Origin: DASQGA01 sp035535315
GTDB lineage: Bacteria; Actinomycetota; Thermoleophilia; Gaiellales; Gaiellaceae
NCBI GenBank assembly: GCA_035535315.1
Contig: DATLQD010000028.1
Location: 1-24,346, forward strand
DNA: 24,346 bases
Reading direction: 5' to 3'
The translations under genes and the position numbers were made by a program. Positions 8,365-15,564 of this stretch are shown here, in pieces; positions within the stretch are counted from its first letter, which is position 1, and each line of letters begins with the position of its first letter. Under the pieces are notes generated by a model. It did not search any database and had not been told where the DNA came from. It was given only the letters and a program-made list of their open reading frames with translations.

Positions 8365-8382
8365 GGCGAGGCGTGCCTCGCC
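8365..8382. repeat. Inverted repeat in the aroA-cmk gap
   Basis: A perfect 7-bp stem, GGCGAGG and CCTCGCC, around a 4-nt loop lies 15 nt upstream of the cmk GTG, in the only sizeable gap of the operon. In RNA it would form a stable hairpin. There is no following T-run, so it is not a classical terminator. It may limit read-through, protect mRNA ends or shield the cmk start; this is inference. Confidence 0.4.
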
Positions 8383-8417
8383 CCGGCTGCGACGGAAGGG
8401 GGCCGGTATCGGTCGAA

Positions 8418-9698
8418 TCACCTGACAGCGAGCGAGTCGAGGATCTCGAAGAAGTCGGGGAAGCTTACAGCGACGCTTTCTGCGCCCTTGATCTCGGCGC
8501 CCTCCCGGGACACAAGCCCGGCCACCGCCCCGAGCATCGCGATCCGGTGGTCGCCGCGAGTGTCAATCTCGCCCCCGCCCCTGGGGCGGGAGGGTATGCC
8601 ACGAACCCGGAGCCCATCCTGCATCGTCTCGATCCGGATTCCAAGTGGTCGTAACGCTTCCCTGACACTCTCGAGACGGTCAGACTCCTTCACGCGCAGC
8701 TCCTCCGCGCCCCGCACGACGCTCTCCCCGTGGGCCATGCCGGCGACGAGAGCGAAGAGCGGAAGCTCGTCGACCAGAAGCGGCACCTCCTCCGGTGGCA
8801 CCTCAGTCGCGTCCAGCTCTGCGTGCCCGACCTCCAAATCGGCAACGGGCTCCCCACCTTGAAGACGCCGGTTGAAGACGGCGATCCGCGCGCCCATACG
8901 CTCGAGCACGGAGAGGAAGCCAGTTCGCGTGGGATTGACACCGACCCCACGGACGACCAGCTGCGAGTCCGGCAGGAGCGTCGCCGCCGCGATGAAGGGA
9001 GCGGCAGAGGAAAAGTCCCCGGGAATCTCGATCGTCAGCGGCTGGAGCCGATCGGCCGGCCAAATGCTCTTCGCGGGGCCACCGCGAATGCGGGCCCCTG
9101 CGGCCTCGAGGAGACGCTCGGTGTGGTCTCGCGTCGGCACGGGCTCGACGACTACGGTCGGCCCGCCGGACGCGTAGAGCCCAGCAAGCAGAACGCACGA
9201 CTTGACTTGGGCGCTCGCCACGGGCAGCTCGTAGCGGATCGAATCGAGCCGGCCGCCCGCGATCGTGAGGGGTGCATGACCGTCGGTCGTCTTGATCCGC
9301 GCTCCCATCTGGCGAAGCGGCTCGGCGATCCGCTCGAGCGGCCGGCGCGAGAGGGACTCGTCTCCGGTCAGGACGAAATGCCCCTCCTGGCCGGCCAGGA
9401 TTCCTGCCAGGAGCCGCATCAACGTGCCCGCATTGGCGCAGTCGATCGCCTCGTCCGGCTCGACGAGGCCACGCAGCCCGACGCCGTCCACGTTGACGCG
9501 GTGACCGTCGACCTCGATTCCGACTCCGAGGTGCCGGAGGGCAGCGGCCGTCGCCAGCGTGTCTGTGGAGCTGCCGAAGCCCGTGGCCGCAGTCTCGCCG
9601 TCCGCAATGGCGCCGAGTAAAAGAGTCCGGTGTGAGATCGACTTGTCGCCCGGGACCTGGAGGGCTCCCCGGATCGACACGCCGGGCGAAACGAACAC
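8418..9698 (-). CDS. aroA: 5-enolpyruvylshikimate-3-phosphate synthase
   Basis: AroA (EPSP synthase) transfers enolpyruvyl from PEP to shikimate 3-phosphate, the sixth step of the shikimate pathway. The 426-residue protein has the phosphate-binding PGDKSISHR (~16-24), NAGTLMRLLAG in domain 2, and the catalytic LRVKESDR near the C-terminus, followed by DHRIAMLGAVAGL. Size matches the family (about 430). It starts with GTG only 3 bp after the tyrA stop, so it is transcribed and probably translated together with tyrA. A 67-bp gap separates it from cmk. Confidence 0.97.
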   Translation of the reverse strand: MFVSPGVSIRGALQVPGDKSISHRTLLLGAIADGETAATGFGSSTDTLATAAALRHLGVGIEVDGHRVNVDGVGLRGLVEPDEAIDCANAGTLMRLLAGILAGQEGHFVLTGDESLSRRPLERIAEPLRQMGARIKTTDGHAPLTIAGGRLDSIRYELPVASAQVKSCVLLAGLYASGGPTVVVEPVPTRDHTERLLEAAGARIRGGPAKSIWPADRLQPLTIEIPGDFSSAAPFIAAATLLPDSQLVVRGVGVNPTRTGFLSVLERMGARIAVFNRRLQGGEPVADLEVGHAELDATEVPPEEVPLLVDELPLFALVAGMAHGESVVRGAEELRVKESDRLESVREALRPLGIRIETMQDGLRVRGIPSRPRGGGEIDTRGDHRIAMLGAVAGLVSREGAEIKGAESVAVSFPDFFEILDSLAVR

Positions 9699-9701
9699 GG
9701 G

Positions 9702-10790
9702 CTAGACCTCGATCGCGGGCGAGACGATCACCGAGTACCCCTGCGCCGCGAGCAACTCGGCCGCACGCCCGGCTTCGGTCTCGCCGGAGACCAGCACCGT
9801 GAGCGTCCCGCCGCGCTCGGGCGACATGTGCTGGAGCTCGAAGTCCTCGATGTTGATCTTCTCGGCCCCGAGCGCCTGCGTGATCCCGGAGAGGACGCCC
9901 GGCCGGTCGGGCACGTGGATGCGAAGGCGCTGAAGTCCACCGGCATCCGGATAGGCCTCGGTCAGGAGGCGGCGCCGGTGACCCGCCGCCTCGCCGATCC
10001 AGCGCGCCAGGAAGCCCGCGTCCTTCGAGTCGAGCGCATGCTCGAGCTCCTCGATCCGACGCCGGTGCTCGCCGAGTGCGCTTCGGAGTTCGGTCGCGTT
10101 GTCGAGGAAGATGTCGACCCAGATCCGCGGGTTGGCTCCAGCCACCCTCGTCATGTCTCGGAGCGAGCCGCCCGCAGCGGCAAGCGGCTCGTGCCCATCG
10201 ATCCGGACCGAACCGGCGTGGTTGAGAAGGAGGTTGGCAAGCGCGTGCGGGAGGTGGCTCGTGAGAGCAACGAGCCGGTCGTGGGCCCGCGGATCCACCG
10301 CGACTGGAAAGGCTCCCAGCGATGCGACGAACCCGTGCAGGCTCCGATAGCGCTCAGGGTCGGTCTCTGCGACCGGCGTCAGGAACCAGGTCGCACCGCG
10401 GAAGAGCTCGCCGCTCGCATGCTCAGGACCGTGGGCCTCAGACCCGCACACCGGGTGACCGCCGATGAACCGCGTCCGTTCGGCGACCGCTGCGCACACC
10501 GCTCTCTTCGTGGAGCCGACGTCTGAGATCGTGCAGTCGCCGGTCGCAGCAAGCGCAACTCCGACCTGGTGCACGAGGGTGGCGACTGGAGTTGCGACGA
10601 AGGCCAGCTCTGCACCCGAGACGGCTTCCTCCACGCTCGCCGCCTGCTCGTCCAGGGCCCCTCGCTCGCTTGCGACCCGAAGTGACTCCGGATCCTGGTC
10701 GAAGCCAACAACCATCTCGACGCCTGCACTCTTGGAGGCGAGACCGATCGAGGCCCCGATCAGCCCAGTTCCCACGATTGCGACCCGCAC
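9702..10790 (-). CDS. tyrA: Prephenate dehydrogenase with C-terminal ACT domain
   Basis: TyrA oxidatively decarboxylates prephenate to 4-hydroxyphenylpyruvate with NAD(P)+, the committed step to tyrosine. The 362-residue protein starts with a dinucleotide-binding loop (VAIVGTGLIGASIG). It has the prephenate-domain stretches GGHPVCGSEAHGPEHA and VALTSHLPHALANLL. It ends in an ACT domain (~285-358, RLRIHVPDRPGVLSGITQAL), which in this family usually binds an aromatic amino acid for feedback inhibition. The start is GTG, 3 bp after the aroF stop. The block aroF-tyrA-aroA forms the aromatic part of the operon. Confidence 0.95.
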   Translation of the reverse strand: MRVAIVGTGLIGASIGLASKSAGVEMVVGFDQDPESLRVASERGALDEQAASVEEAVSGAELAFVATPVATLVHQVGVALAATGDCTISDVGSTKRAVCAAVAERTRFIGGHPVCGSEAHGPEHASGELFRGATWFLTPVAETDPERYRSLHGFVASLGAFPVAVDPRAHDRLVALTSHLPHALANLLLNHAGSVRIDGHEPLAAAGGSLRDMTRVAGANPRIWVDIFLDNATELRSALGEHRRRIEELEHALDSKDAGFLARWIGEAAGHRRRLLTEAYPDAGGLQRLRIHVPDRPGVLSGITQALGAEKINIEDFELQHMSPERGGTLTVLVSGETEAGRAAELLAAQGYSVIVSPAIEV

Positions 10791-10793
10791 GGG

Positions 10794-11834
10794 CTAACCG
10801 ATGACTTTGCCCATGAGCGAGGCCAGGGCCCGAATCTCGTCCGCGAAGGCCCCGAACTCGGCCGTCGGAATGAGCTGCGGCCCGTCGCAGAGAGCCTCCT
10901 CGGGCACCGGGTGCGCCTCGACGATGATGCCGTCCGCTCCCGCCGCAACCGCCGCGCGCGCCAGGGCCGGCACGAGCTCCCGCTTACCGGCCGCATGGGA
11001 CGGATCCACGATTACGGGCAAGTGGGTCTCCTGCTTCAGCACGGGGATGGCGCCGATGTCGAGCGTGTAGCGCGTCGAGCGCTCGAAGGTTCGGATTCCG
11101 CGCTCGCAGAGGATGACCTGCTGATTCCCCTCCCTCAGGATGTACTCGGCAGCCATGAGCAGCTCTTCCACCGACGCCGAAGGGCCGCGCTTGAGCAGGA
11201 CGGGCTTGTCGGAGCGCCCCACCTCGGACAGGAGACTGAAGTTCTGCATGTTCCGGGCGCCGATCTGGATTACGTCCGTGGTCCCGACCACGGCCTCGAC
11301 GTCGCGCGGATCCATGAGCTCGGTGACGAGTGGAAGGCCTGTGAGCTCGCGCGCCTCCGAGAGGATCTCGAGGGCCTCGACCCCAAGCCCCTGAAACGCG
11401 TAGGGCGACGTGCGGGGCTTGAAAGCGCCGCCGCGAAGCATCGTCGCGCCGGCGTCGTTCACGACGCGGGCTGTCTCGAGTGTCTGCTCGCGATACTCGA
11501 CCGTGCAGGGGCCGGCGATGAGCCCGAAGAATCCGCCACCTATACGGCGCCCACGGGCCTCGACTACGGTCACGTCGGGCGAGATCTCGCGCGAGACGAG
11601 CTTGTACGGCTTCAGGATCGGCAAGACCTGCTCCACGCCGGGAAAACCTTCGAGCGGCAGGCTGGCGAGCAGGTCTCGCTCGCCGATCGCACCGATCACC
11701 GTGGCGTCCTTGCCCGGAGTGACGTGGGCGTGCGCCCCGGCCTCGGCCAGGCGGGCGACGACCTCGTCTACCTGCGCGGGGGTCGCGTGACCGCTCATCA
11801 CGATGAGGAGCTCCGGGGAGCCGAGGACTGCCAT
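10794..11834 (-). CDS. aroF: 3-deoxy-7-phosphoheptulonate (DAHP) synthase, type I-beta with N-terminal regulatory domain
   Basis: DAHP synthase condenses PEP and erythrose 4-phosphate, the first step of aromatic synthesis. In the 346-residue protein, residues 1-70 form a ferredoxin-like domain (LLIVMSGHATPAQVDEVVAR, ending at LPILKPYKL), known in this subtype to bind aromatic amino acids allosterically. The TIM barrel follows with FGLIAGPCTVE, GGAFKPRTSPYAFQG, LLKRGPSASVEE, ILCERGIRTFE and VDPSHAAGKRELV, carrying the family's metal and substrate residues. It is the first gene of the operon that runs to metK. A TAGACT box lies 6 nt before the ATG, so the transcript is probably leaderless. Numbering of subtype names varies; aroF is used here in the broad sense. 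Confidence 0.95.
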   Translation of the reverse strand: MAVLGSPELLIVMSGHATPAQVDEVVARLAEAGAHAHVTPGKDATVIGAIGERDLLASLPLEGFPGVEQVLPILKPYKLVSREISPDVTVVEARGRRIGGGFFGLIAGPCTVEYREQTLETARVVNDAGATMLRGGAFKPRTSPYAFQGLGVEALEILSEARELTGLPLVTELMDPRDVEAVVGTTDVIQIGARNMQNFSLLSEVGRSDKPVLLKRGPSASVEELLMAAEYILREGNQQVILCERGIRTFERSTRYTLDIGAIPVLKQETHLPVIVDPSHAAGKRELVPALARAAVAAGADGIIVEAHPVPEEALCDGPQLIPTAEFGAFADEIRALASLMGKVIG

Positions 11835-11840
11835 GCGCTC

Positions 11841-11846
11841 AGTCTA
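11841..11846 (-). promoter_or_regulatory. -10 box of the aroF-to-metK operon
   Basis: TAGACT on the minus strand ends 6 nt before the aroF ATG (11832-11834), fitting leaderless initiation. It would drive about 9.8 kb of operon. It lies inside the 34-bp divergent region shared with trpS. Confidence 0.6.
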
Positions 11847-11852
11847 GTTCGC

Positions 11853-11858
11853 GATAAT
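11853..11858 (+). promoter_or_regulatory. -10 box of trpS
   Basis: GATAAT ends 10 nt before the trpS ATG at 11869, leaving an untranslated leader of only a few bases. There is no Shine-Dalgarno sequence and no space for a T-box or leader-peptide attenuator. Confidence 0.5.
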
Positions 11859-11868
11859 CAGGCGGCTC

Positions 11869-12891
11869 ATGCGAATCTTCTCGGGCATCCAGCCGACCGG
11901 CGCCAAGCACCTCGGCAACTTCAGCGGCGGCTTTCGCCAGTACGCGCTGACGCAGGAGCGCGGAGACGGGTTCTTCTGCATCGTCGATCTGCACTCGATC
12001 ACGCTCCCGTACGAGCCCGAGGATCTCCGTGAGCGAACCCTCGATCTGGCCGCCATGCTCTTCGCCACGGGACTGGACCCGGACCGCTCCACGGTCTTCA
12101 TCCAGAGCCACGTGCCCGCCCATGCTGAAGCTGCGTGGCTCCTGAGCTCGGTCGCGACGATGGGCGAACTGCGCCGCATGACGCAGTTCAAGGAGAAGTC
12201 CGACAAGCAGGAGTCCGTGAGCGCAGGGCTCTTCACGTATCCGGTGCTCATGGCCGGCGACATCCTGCTCTACCAGACCGACCAGGTGCCGATCGGAGAT
12301 GACCAACGCCAGCATCTCGAGCTCGCCAGGGACATCGCCGAGCGGTTCAACACCCGCTTCGGGGAGACGTTCAAGCTGCCGGAGGGGGTGTATCCAGAGG
12401 TCGGTGCGCGCATCATGGATCTTCAGGACCCGGAGAAAAAGATGTCCACCACGGGCGGCACGCCGCAGGGGACGGTACTCCTGCTAGACGCGCCTGACAC
12501 GATCAGAAAGAAGTTCAAGACGGCAATGACCGACTCGGGTCGGGAGGTTCGGCGGGCGCCCGACAAGCCGGGGATCGCAAACCTCATCGACATCATGTCC
12601 GTTGCGACCGGAGAAGCGCCGGAGGCGATCGAGGCGCGGTACGACGGCGCAGGCTACGGCTCGTTCAAGGGGGATGTCGCCGAGGCAGTGGTCGAGCTCC
12701 TCGAGCCCGTCCAGATGCGCTACAAGGCGCTCCGCTCGGACACGCGCGAGCTCGAGCGGCTGCTCGCGGTAGGCGCGGAGAAGGCACGTGAGGCATCGGC
12801 CCCGACCCTGACGGCCATGTTCGATCGGATGGGGTTTGTCCGCTCGGAGTCGGGGCGCCTCTTCGGCGCAGCGCGACCTCGCGGGCTCTAG
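11869..12891 (+). CDS. trpS: Tryptophanyl-tRNA synthetase
   Basis: TrpS charges tRNA-Trp with tryptophan. The 340-residue protein is a class I synthetase. Its HIGH-type motif is TGAKHLGN (residues 10-17) after the FSGIQPTG opening typical of TrpS. The Trp-binding segment includes YPVLMAGDILLYQTDQVPIGDDQRQH, and the KMSKS loop is the variant KMSTT (191-195), as in many bacterial TrpS. Length is normal. It starts 34 bp from the divergent aroF gene, which puts tryptophan charging beside aromatic synthesis. Its stop overlaps the end of the convergent Ig-like reading frame by 4 bp in that gene's present, probably shifted, frame. Confidence 0.97.
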   Translation: MRIFSGIQPTGAKHLGNFSGGFRQYALTQERGDGFFCIVDLHSITLPYEPEDLRERTLDLAAMLFATGLDPDRSTVFIQSHVPAHAEAAWLLSSVATMGELRRMTQFKEKSDKQESVSAGLFTYPVLMAGDILLYQTDQVPIGDDQRQHLELARDIAERFNTRFGETFKLPEGVYPEVGARIMDLQDPEKKMSTTGGTPQGTVLLLDAPDTIRKKFKTAMTDSGREVRRAPDKPGIANLIDIMSVATGEAPEAIEARYDGAGYGSFKGDVAEAVVELLEPVQMRYKALRSDTRELERLLAVGAEKAREASAPTLTAMFDRMGFVRSESGRLFGAARPRGL

Positions 12892-13910
12892 CCTCGTGCG
12901 CTAGCGCTTGAAGAACGTGGCGCTACCCACCATCCCCCCGTAGCGACCACGCTCGCGATCGCCAAACCCGGCCAGACGTACCACTGGTAGGTGCCGTCGC
13001 GAAGGGTGCGGACGCCTCCGCCGTAGCGCCAGCGCATTCTCAGCTCGTACGCGGGGCGCGTCGGCCACCGGCTCAGGATCTTCCGACCGTTTCGCCAGAG
13101 CTGAACGTTGTAAAACGTGGCCCTGGTGACCTTGGCCCACTCCAGGACGGGAGCAACACGGATCACTCCCCCGTCGCGCGGGCTCGAGAGCCTGCCGCGC
13201 GGCTTCACCCTGACCGACGTGGCGGTCGAGATGTTCCCGGCCAAGTCGACCGCGGTGAACCGGTAGGTATAGACAGTCCCGTTGAAGAGGCCCCTGTCGA
13301 CGAGGCTTTCCGCACGACCCTGGTAGACGATCCCCGTCCCGCGCCGGACGACCACCCGGAGAAAGTCCGAATCGGATGGGTTCTTCCAGGTGAGGAGCAC
13401 ACGGTGGTCCCCGGGGCGGGGGGTCAGCAACACCACACGTGCGGGCGCATTGTCGACGACGACGTTCACCGTCGCCGAGGTTCGCGTGTTCCCTGCGAGG
13501 TCGGTGGTGACGTCGCGCAGGTCGTAGCTGCCGTCGGCAACCGAGCCGGTCGCCCAGCCGACCGAATAGGGAGCGCTCGTGTCGGTATCGATCGCCGTCC
13601 AGGTTCCGGAGCCTGCGGGCGAACGCTGGAAGACAACCTGCTGGACGCCCGAGCCCGCGTCGGCGGAGTCGGACGAGACGGCGGTCAGACCGCGGACGAC
13701 GGCAGCGGCGGCGGGCGCGGTGATATGACAGGTCGGCGAAGCGGAAGCACCGAAAGCTGGCTCACCATCATCGTGATCTGCAGGATCGGAGCGAGGCTTT
13801 GCCGGCTGGATCGAAGTGGCAGCGAGCCCGAAACGACGCACTGGCGTCCGCGCTGACGCTGCCGGCCGGCGCTTCCGAGGCGGTGGTCGTCCAGGCGACG
13901 GTATCGCCAC
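12888..13910 (-). CDS. Ig-like/FnIII-domain protein, probably 5'-truncated and frameshifted near the 3' end
   Basis: Residues ~58-155 form one bacterial Ig-like repeat (SADAGSGVQQVVFQRSPAG, then YDLRDVTTDLAGNTRTS). Residues ~160-240 form an FnIII-like domain (HRVLLTWKNPSDSDFLRVVV). A C-terminal domain rich in Trp and Tyr follows (YNVQLWRNGRKILSRWPT, GTYQWYVWPG). Two things are odd. After WPG the frame turns into low-quality sequence up to 12888, while a one-base shift in the AAACCC run at 12964-12969 gives FGDRERGRYGGMVGSATFFKR and a stop at 12901. That end looks more natural and avoids the overlap with trpS. There is also no signal peptide: the first ~55 residues from the GTG at 13910 are Arg/Pro-rich, antisense to another reading frame and probably not real. 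It is likely a surface protein remnant; function is unknown. Confidence 0.5.
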   Translation of the reverse strand: MAIPSPGRPPPRKRRPAASARTPVRRFGLAATSIQPAKPRSDPADHDDGEPAFGASASPTCHITAPAAAAVVRGLTAVSSDSADAGSGVQQVVFQRSPAGSGTWTAIDTDTSAPYSVGWATGSVADGSYDLRDVTTDLAGNTRTSATVNVVVDNAPARVVLLTPRPGDHRVLLTWKNPSDSDFLRVVVRRGTGIVYQGRAESLVDRGLFNGTVYTYRFTAVDLAGNISTATSVRVKPRGRLSSPRDGGVIRVAPVLEWAKVTRATFYNVQLWRNGRKILSRWPTRPAYELRMRWRYGGGVRTLRDGTYQWYVWPGLAIASVVATGGWWVAPRSSSASARG

Positions 13911-14104
13911 GCGCCTCGTCCGCGCCCTTGCTAGCCGCGGCGCTCGCCGCCGCCCTAGCGACTCTTCTACTCGCAGCCATTCCCTCGTACGCGCTCAATG
14001 CGAGCCCGATCCTCCGTCCCGTGCAAGAGCGGCGCTTCGAGCTTGCCATAATCGGCGTCTGCATCCTGGTCGGTATTACCGTCGCAAACGGGCTTCCCGC
14101 ATGA
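13799..14104 (+). CDS. Small hydrophobic membrane protein, possibly the tail of a truncated surface protein
   Basis: About 101 residues if begun at the TTG at 13799; the true start is uncertain. The first ~45 residues are nondescript. Then come two hydrophobic segments (APLLAAALAAALATLLLAAI and LAIIGVCILVGITVANGL) separated by a polar stretch ALNASPILRPVQERRFE. It ends with TGA overlapping the ATG of the next gene (ATGA at 14101-14104), which supports real translation in this frame. Its proximal part is antisense to the 5' part of the Ig-like gene at 12888-13910. Two helices flanking a charged linker resemble the membrane anchor that ends long Ig-repeat proteins, so this may be the 3' remnant of such a gene. 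I do not recognise a family. Confidence 0.4.
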   Translation: MPAGSKWQRARNDALASALTLPAGASEAVVVQATVSPRASSAPLLAAALAAALATLLLAAIPSYALNASPILRPVQERRFELAIIGVCILVGITVANGLPA

Positions 14105-14745
14105 CCGGCCGGCTGGTCTCGGCGACTGTGCTTGCGTGCGCTGCCTCGCTTCTCATCGCGGGAAGCGCGGTGGGCATCGATCCTGCCGTCACGATCGTCG
14201 ATCCGGCCGCGGGTGCTGCTCTCGACAACCCCACGCCCCAGATCTCGGGCACCGCGACGGATGGCGGAGGGGATGTCACCGTGGAGGTCCGTGATGCTGG
14301 CGACGGAGTCGTCGCGAGCTTCGTGGAGGCGACCGCTGGGGGGAATTGGCTCGTCGACGACGCCGACTGGGCTGCGACGCCGATAAGCCAACTTGGGGAC
14401 GGGAGCTACACGGTGAAGGCGATGCAGAGCGGGGACTCGGCGGGCCCGCAGCCCTTTATGGTCGACACCGCCAACCCGACGGGCTCTCCGGCTTGGCAGT
14501 GCTCGAGGCGACAGATCCGCTTGCCTGCGTGCTCGATGGTGACGAGCTCGAACTCAACGCTGAAGAAGAGCTCGGAGCTGGGGCGGTCTCAGGAGGGCTC
14601 GGCTGAGGCTCAGGTGGCGCCGGGGGCGGGTCGGGGGTGTGAGCCGTCTCGGTCGGGGGAGGATCGGGCGTCGGGTCGGCGGCAAACACGGGCGCCGCGC
14701 ACACGAGGACGGCCGAGGCGCCGACGCCGGCGATCACGGCAATGA
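14101..14745 (+). CDS. Secreted protein with a bacterial Ig-like domain; C-terminal third doubtful
   Basis: It begins with a good Sec signal peptide (MTGRLVSATVLACAASLLIA, cleavage likely after SAVG). Residues ~26-127 are one Ig-like module: IVDPAAGAALDNPTPQISGT, VTVEVRDAGDG, GNWLVDDADW, DGSYTVKAMQSG and PFMVDTANPTG follow the usual order of such repeats. After about position 14481 the translation becomes Ser/Arg-rich and unlike a repeat, and it is antisense to the gene at 14456-14782. Either the real gene was cut off there or the overlap is genuine. Its ATG overlaps the stop of the preceding membrane-protein frame. The Ig part is well supported, the 3' end is not. A role in surface adhesion or envelope structure is only inferred. 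Confidence 0.5.
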   Translation: MTGRLVSATVLACAASLLIAGSAVGIDPAVTIVDPAAGAALDNPTPQISGTATDGGGDVTVEVRDAGDGVVASFVEATAGGNWLVDDADWAATPISQLGDGSYTVKAMQSGDSAGPQPFMVDTANPTGSPAWQCSRRQIRLPACSMVTSSNSTLKKSSELGRSQEGSAEAQVAPGAGRGCEPSRSGEDRASGRRQTRAPRTRGRPRRRRRRSRQ

Positions 14746-14782
14746 GGATGCGTTCTCGCCGATCCACGTGTGCGGATGCCAC
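14456..14782 (-). CDS. Secreted Pro/Ser-rich protein of unknown function
   Basis: A 108-residue product beginning at a GTG (14780-14782) preceded by a strong Shine-Dalgarno sequence AGGAGGGG and by a good promoter at 14826-14854. The N-terminus MASAHVDRRERILIAVIAG continues into a hydrophobic stretch ending APVFA, a plausible Sec signal peptide cut after FA. The mature part is Pro-rich (DPTPDPPPTETAHTPDPPPA), then Ser-rich. Third-position GC is high as far as about 14600 and falls in the Ser-rich tail. A one-base shift in the CCCC run near 14592 would restore GC-rich third positions (SSELFFSVEFELVTIEH and onward to a stop at 14406). I do not recognise a family; only the 5' half is firmly supported. 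Confidence 0.55.
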   Translation of the reverse strand: MASAHVDRRERILIAVIAGVGASAVLVCAAPVFAADPTPDPPPTETAHTPDPPPAPPEPQPSPPETAPAPSSSSALSSSSSPSSTQASGSVASSTAKPESPSGWRCRP

Positions 14783-14825
14783 CTGACTCCCCTCCTCATG
14801 ATTTCCTGTCCCGCGGAGGAAACTC

Positions 14826-14854
14826 AGGTTAAGACTTGTTCGCGGGGAGTTCAA
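14826..14854 (-). promoter_or_regulatory. Housekeeping-type promoter for the Pro/Ser-rich protein gene
   Basis: On the minus strand TTGAAC (14854-14849) and TAACCT (14831-14826) are separated by 17 nt, a near-ideal sigma-A spacing. The expected start near 14819 gives a leader of about 37 nt that includes AGGAGGGG before the GTG at 14782. It lies directly after the rluB stop codon. Confidence 0.6.
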
Positions 14855-14861
14855 ATGCGGG

Positions 14862-15557
14862 TCAGACGTCCCGCATCGCGCGCTTGAGTCCCGCGACTTC
14901 CGCTGCGGACAGCTCACGCCATCTGCCTGCTTCGAGTCCAGCTAGATCAAGTCCTGCGTATCGGCTGCGATGGAGTCGCCGAACCGGGTGACCAACTGCC
15001 TCGAGCATCCGCTTGACCTGGTGCTTCCGGCCCTCGTGGATCGTGAGCTCGACCCTGTCCGCGGCCACGAGACGCGCCCGGGCCGGCGCTGTCCGGCCGT
15101 CTTCGAGCTTGATTCCCTCGGCGAGGCAACGAAGCGTCTCGGCTGTGGGCCTGCCCTCCACCTCCGCGACGTACACCTTGTCCATCCCGAAGCGCGGATG
15201 CATGAGCCGGTGGGCGAGCTCGCCGTCGTTGGTGAGGAGCAGGGCTCCAGTCGTGTCTGCGTCGAGTCTGCCCACTGGGACGAGGCGCCGTGAGTGGCCG
15301 ACCAGGCCGACTACAGTCGCACGCCCGTGGGGATCGCGCGTCGTCGTCACGACGCCTGCCGGCTTGTGGAGGAGGACGTACGTCGGCGGGTCAGGCTCGA
15401 CGAGCTCGCCGTCTAGCTCGACCCGGTCCTCCGGCTCGATGCGCGTTGCAAGGGCCGCGGTCATGCCGTTGACCGTGACGCGCCCGGCGCGGATGAGCTC
15501 CTCGGAGGCCCGGCGCGAGGCGATCCCTGCCCTCGCCAGATATGCGTTCAGGCGCAC
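14862..15557 (-). CDS. rluB: Ribosomal RNA pseudouridine synthase, RsuA/RluB family
   Basis: This enzyme isomerises a uridine of rRNA (in RluB, in 23S rRNA) to pseudouridine. The 231-residue protein has an N-terminal S4 RNA-binding domain (1-50, MRLNAYLARAGIASRRASEE, GRVTVNG). The RsuA-type catalytic domain has VLLHKPAGVVTTTRDP, the catalytic motif GRLDADTTGALLLTNDGEL with the nucleophilic Asp at residue 99, and HEGRKHQVKRMLEAVGHPV. Similar proteins are called RluB in actinobacteria, where the gene usually follows scpB; here a divergent GYD gene lies between them. The GTG start sits 8 nt after GATAAT, so the gene is probably leaderless. Whether it modifies 23S or 16S rRNA cannot be told for sure. 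Confidence 0.9.
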   Translation of the reverse strand: MRLNAYLARAGIASRRASEELIRAGRVTVNGMTAALATRIEPEDRVELDGELVEPDPPTYVLLHKPAGVVTTTRDPHGRATVVGLVGHSRRLVPVGRLDADTTGALLLTNDGELAHRLMHPRFGMDKVYVAEVEGRPTAETLRCLAEGIKLEDGRTAPARARLVAADRVELTIHEGRKHQVKRMLEAVGHPVRRLHRSRYAGLDLAGLEAGRWRELSAAEVAGLKRAMRDV

Positions 15558-15564
15558 GAACAGT

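Noticed and set aside
11835..11868. T-box or tryptophan attenuator before trpS/aroF
   Set aside because: Only 34 bp separate the two start codons; there is no room for leader RNA structures.
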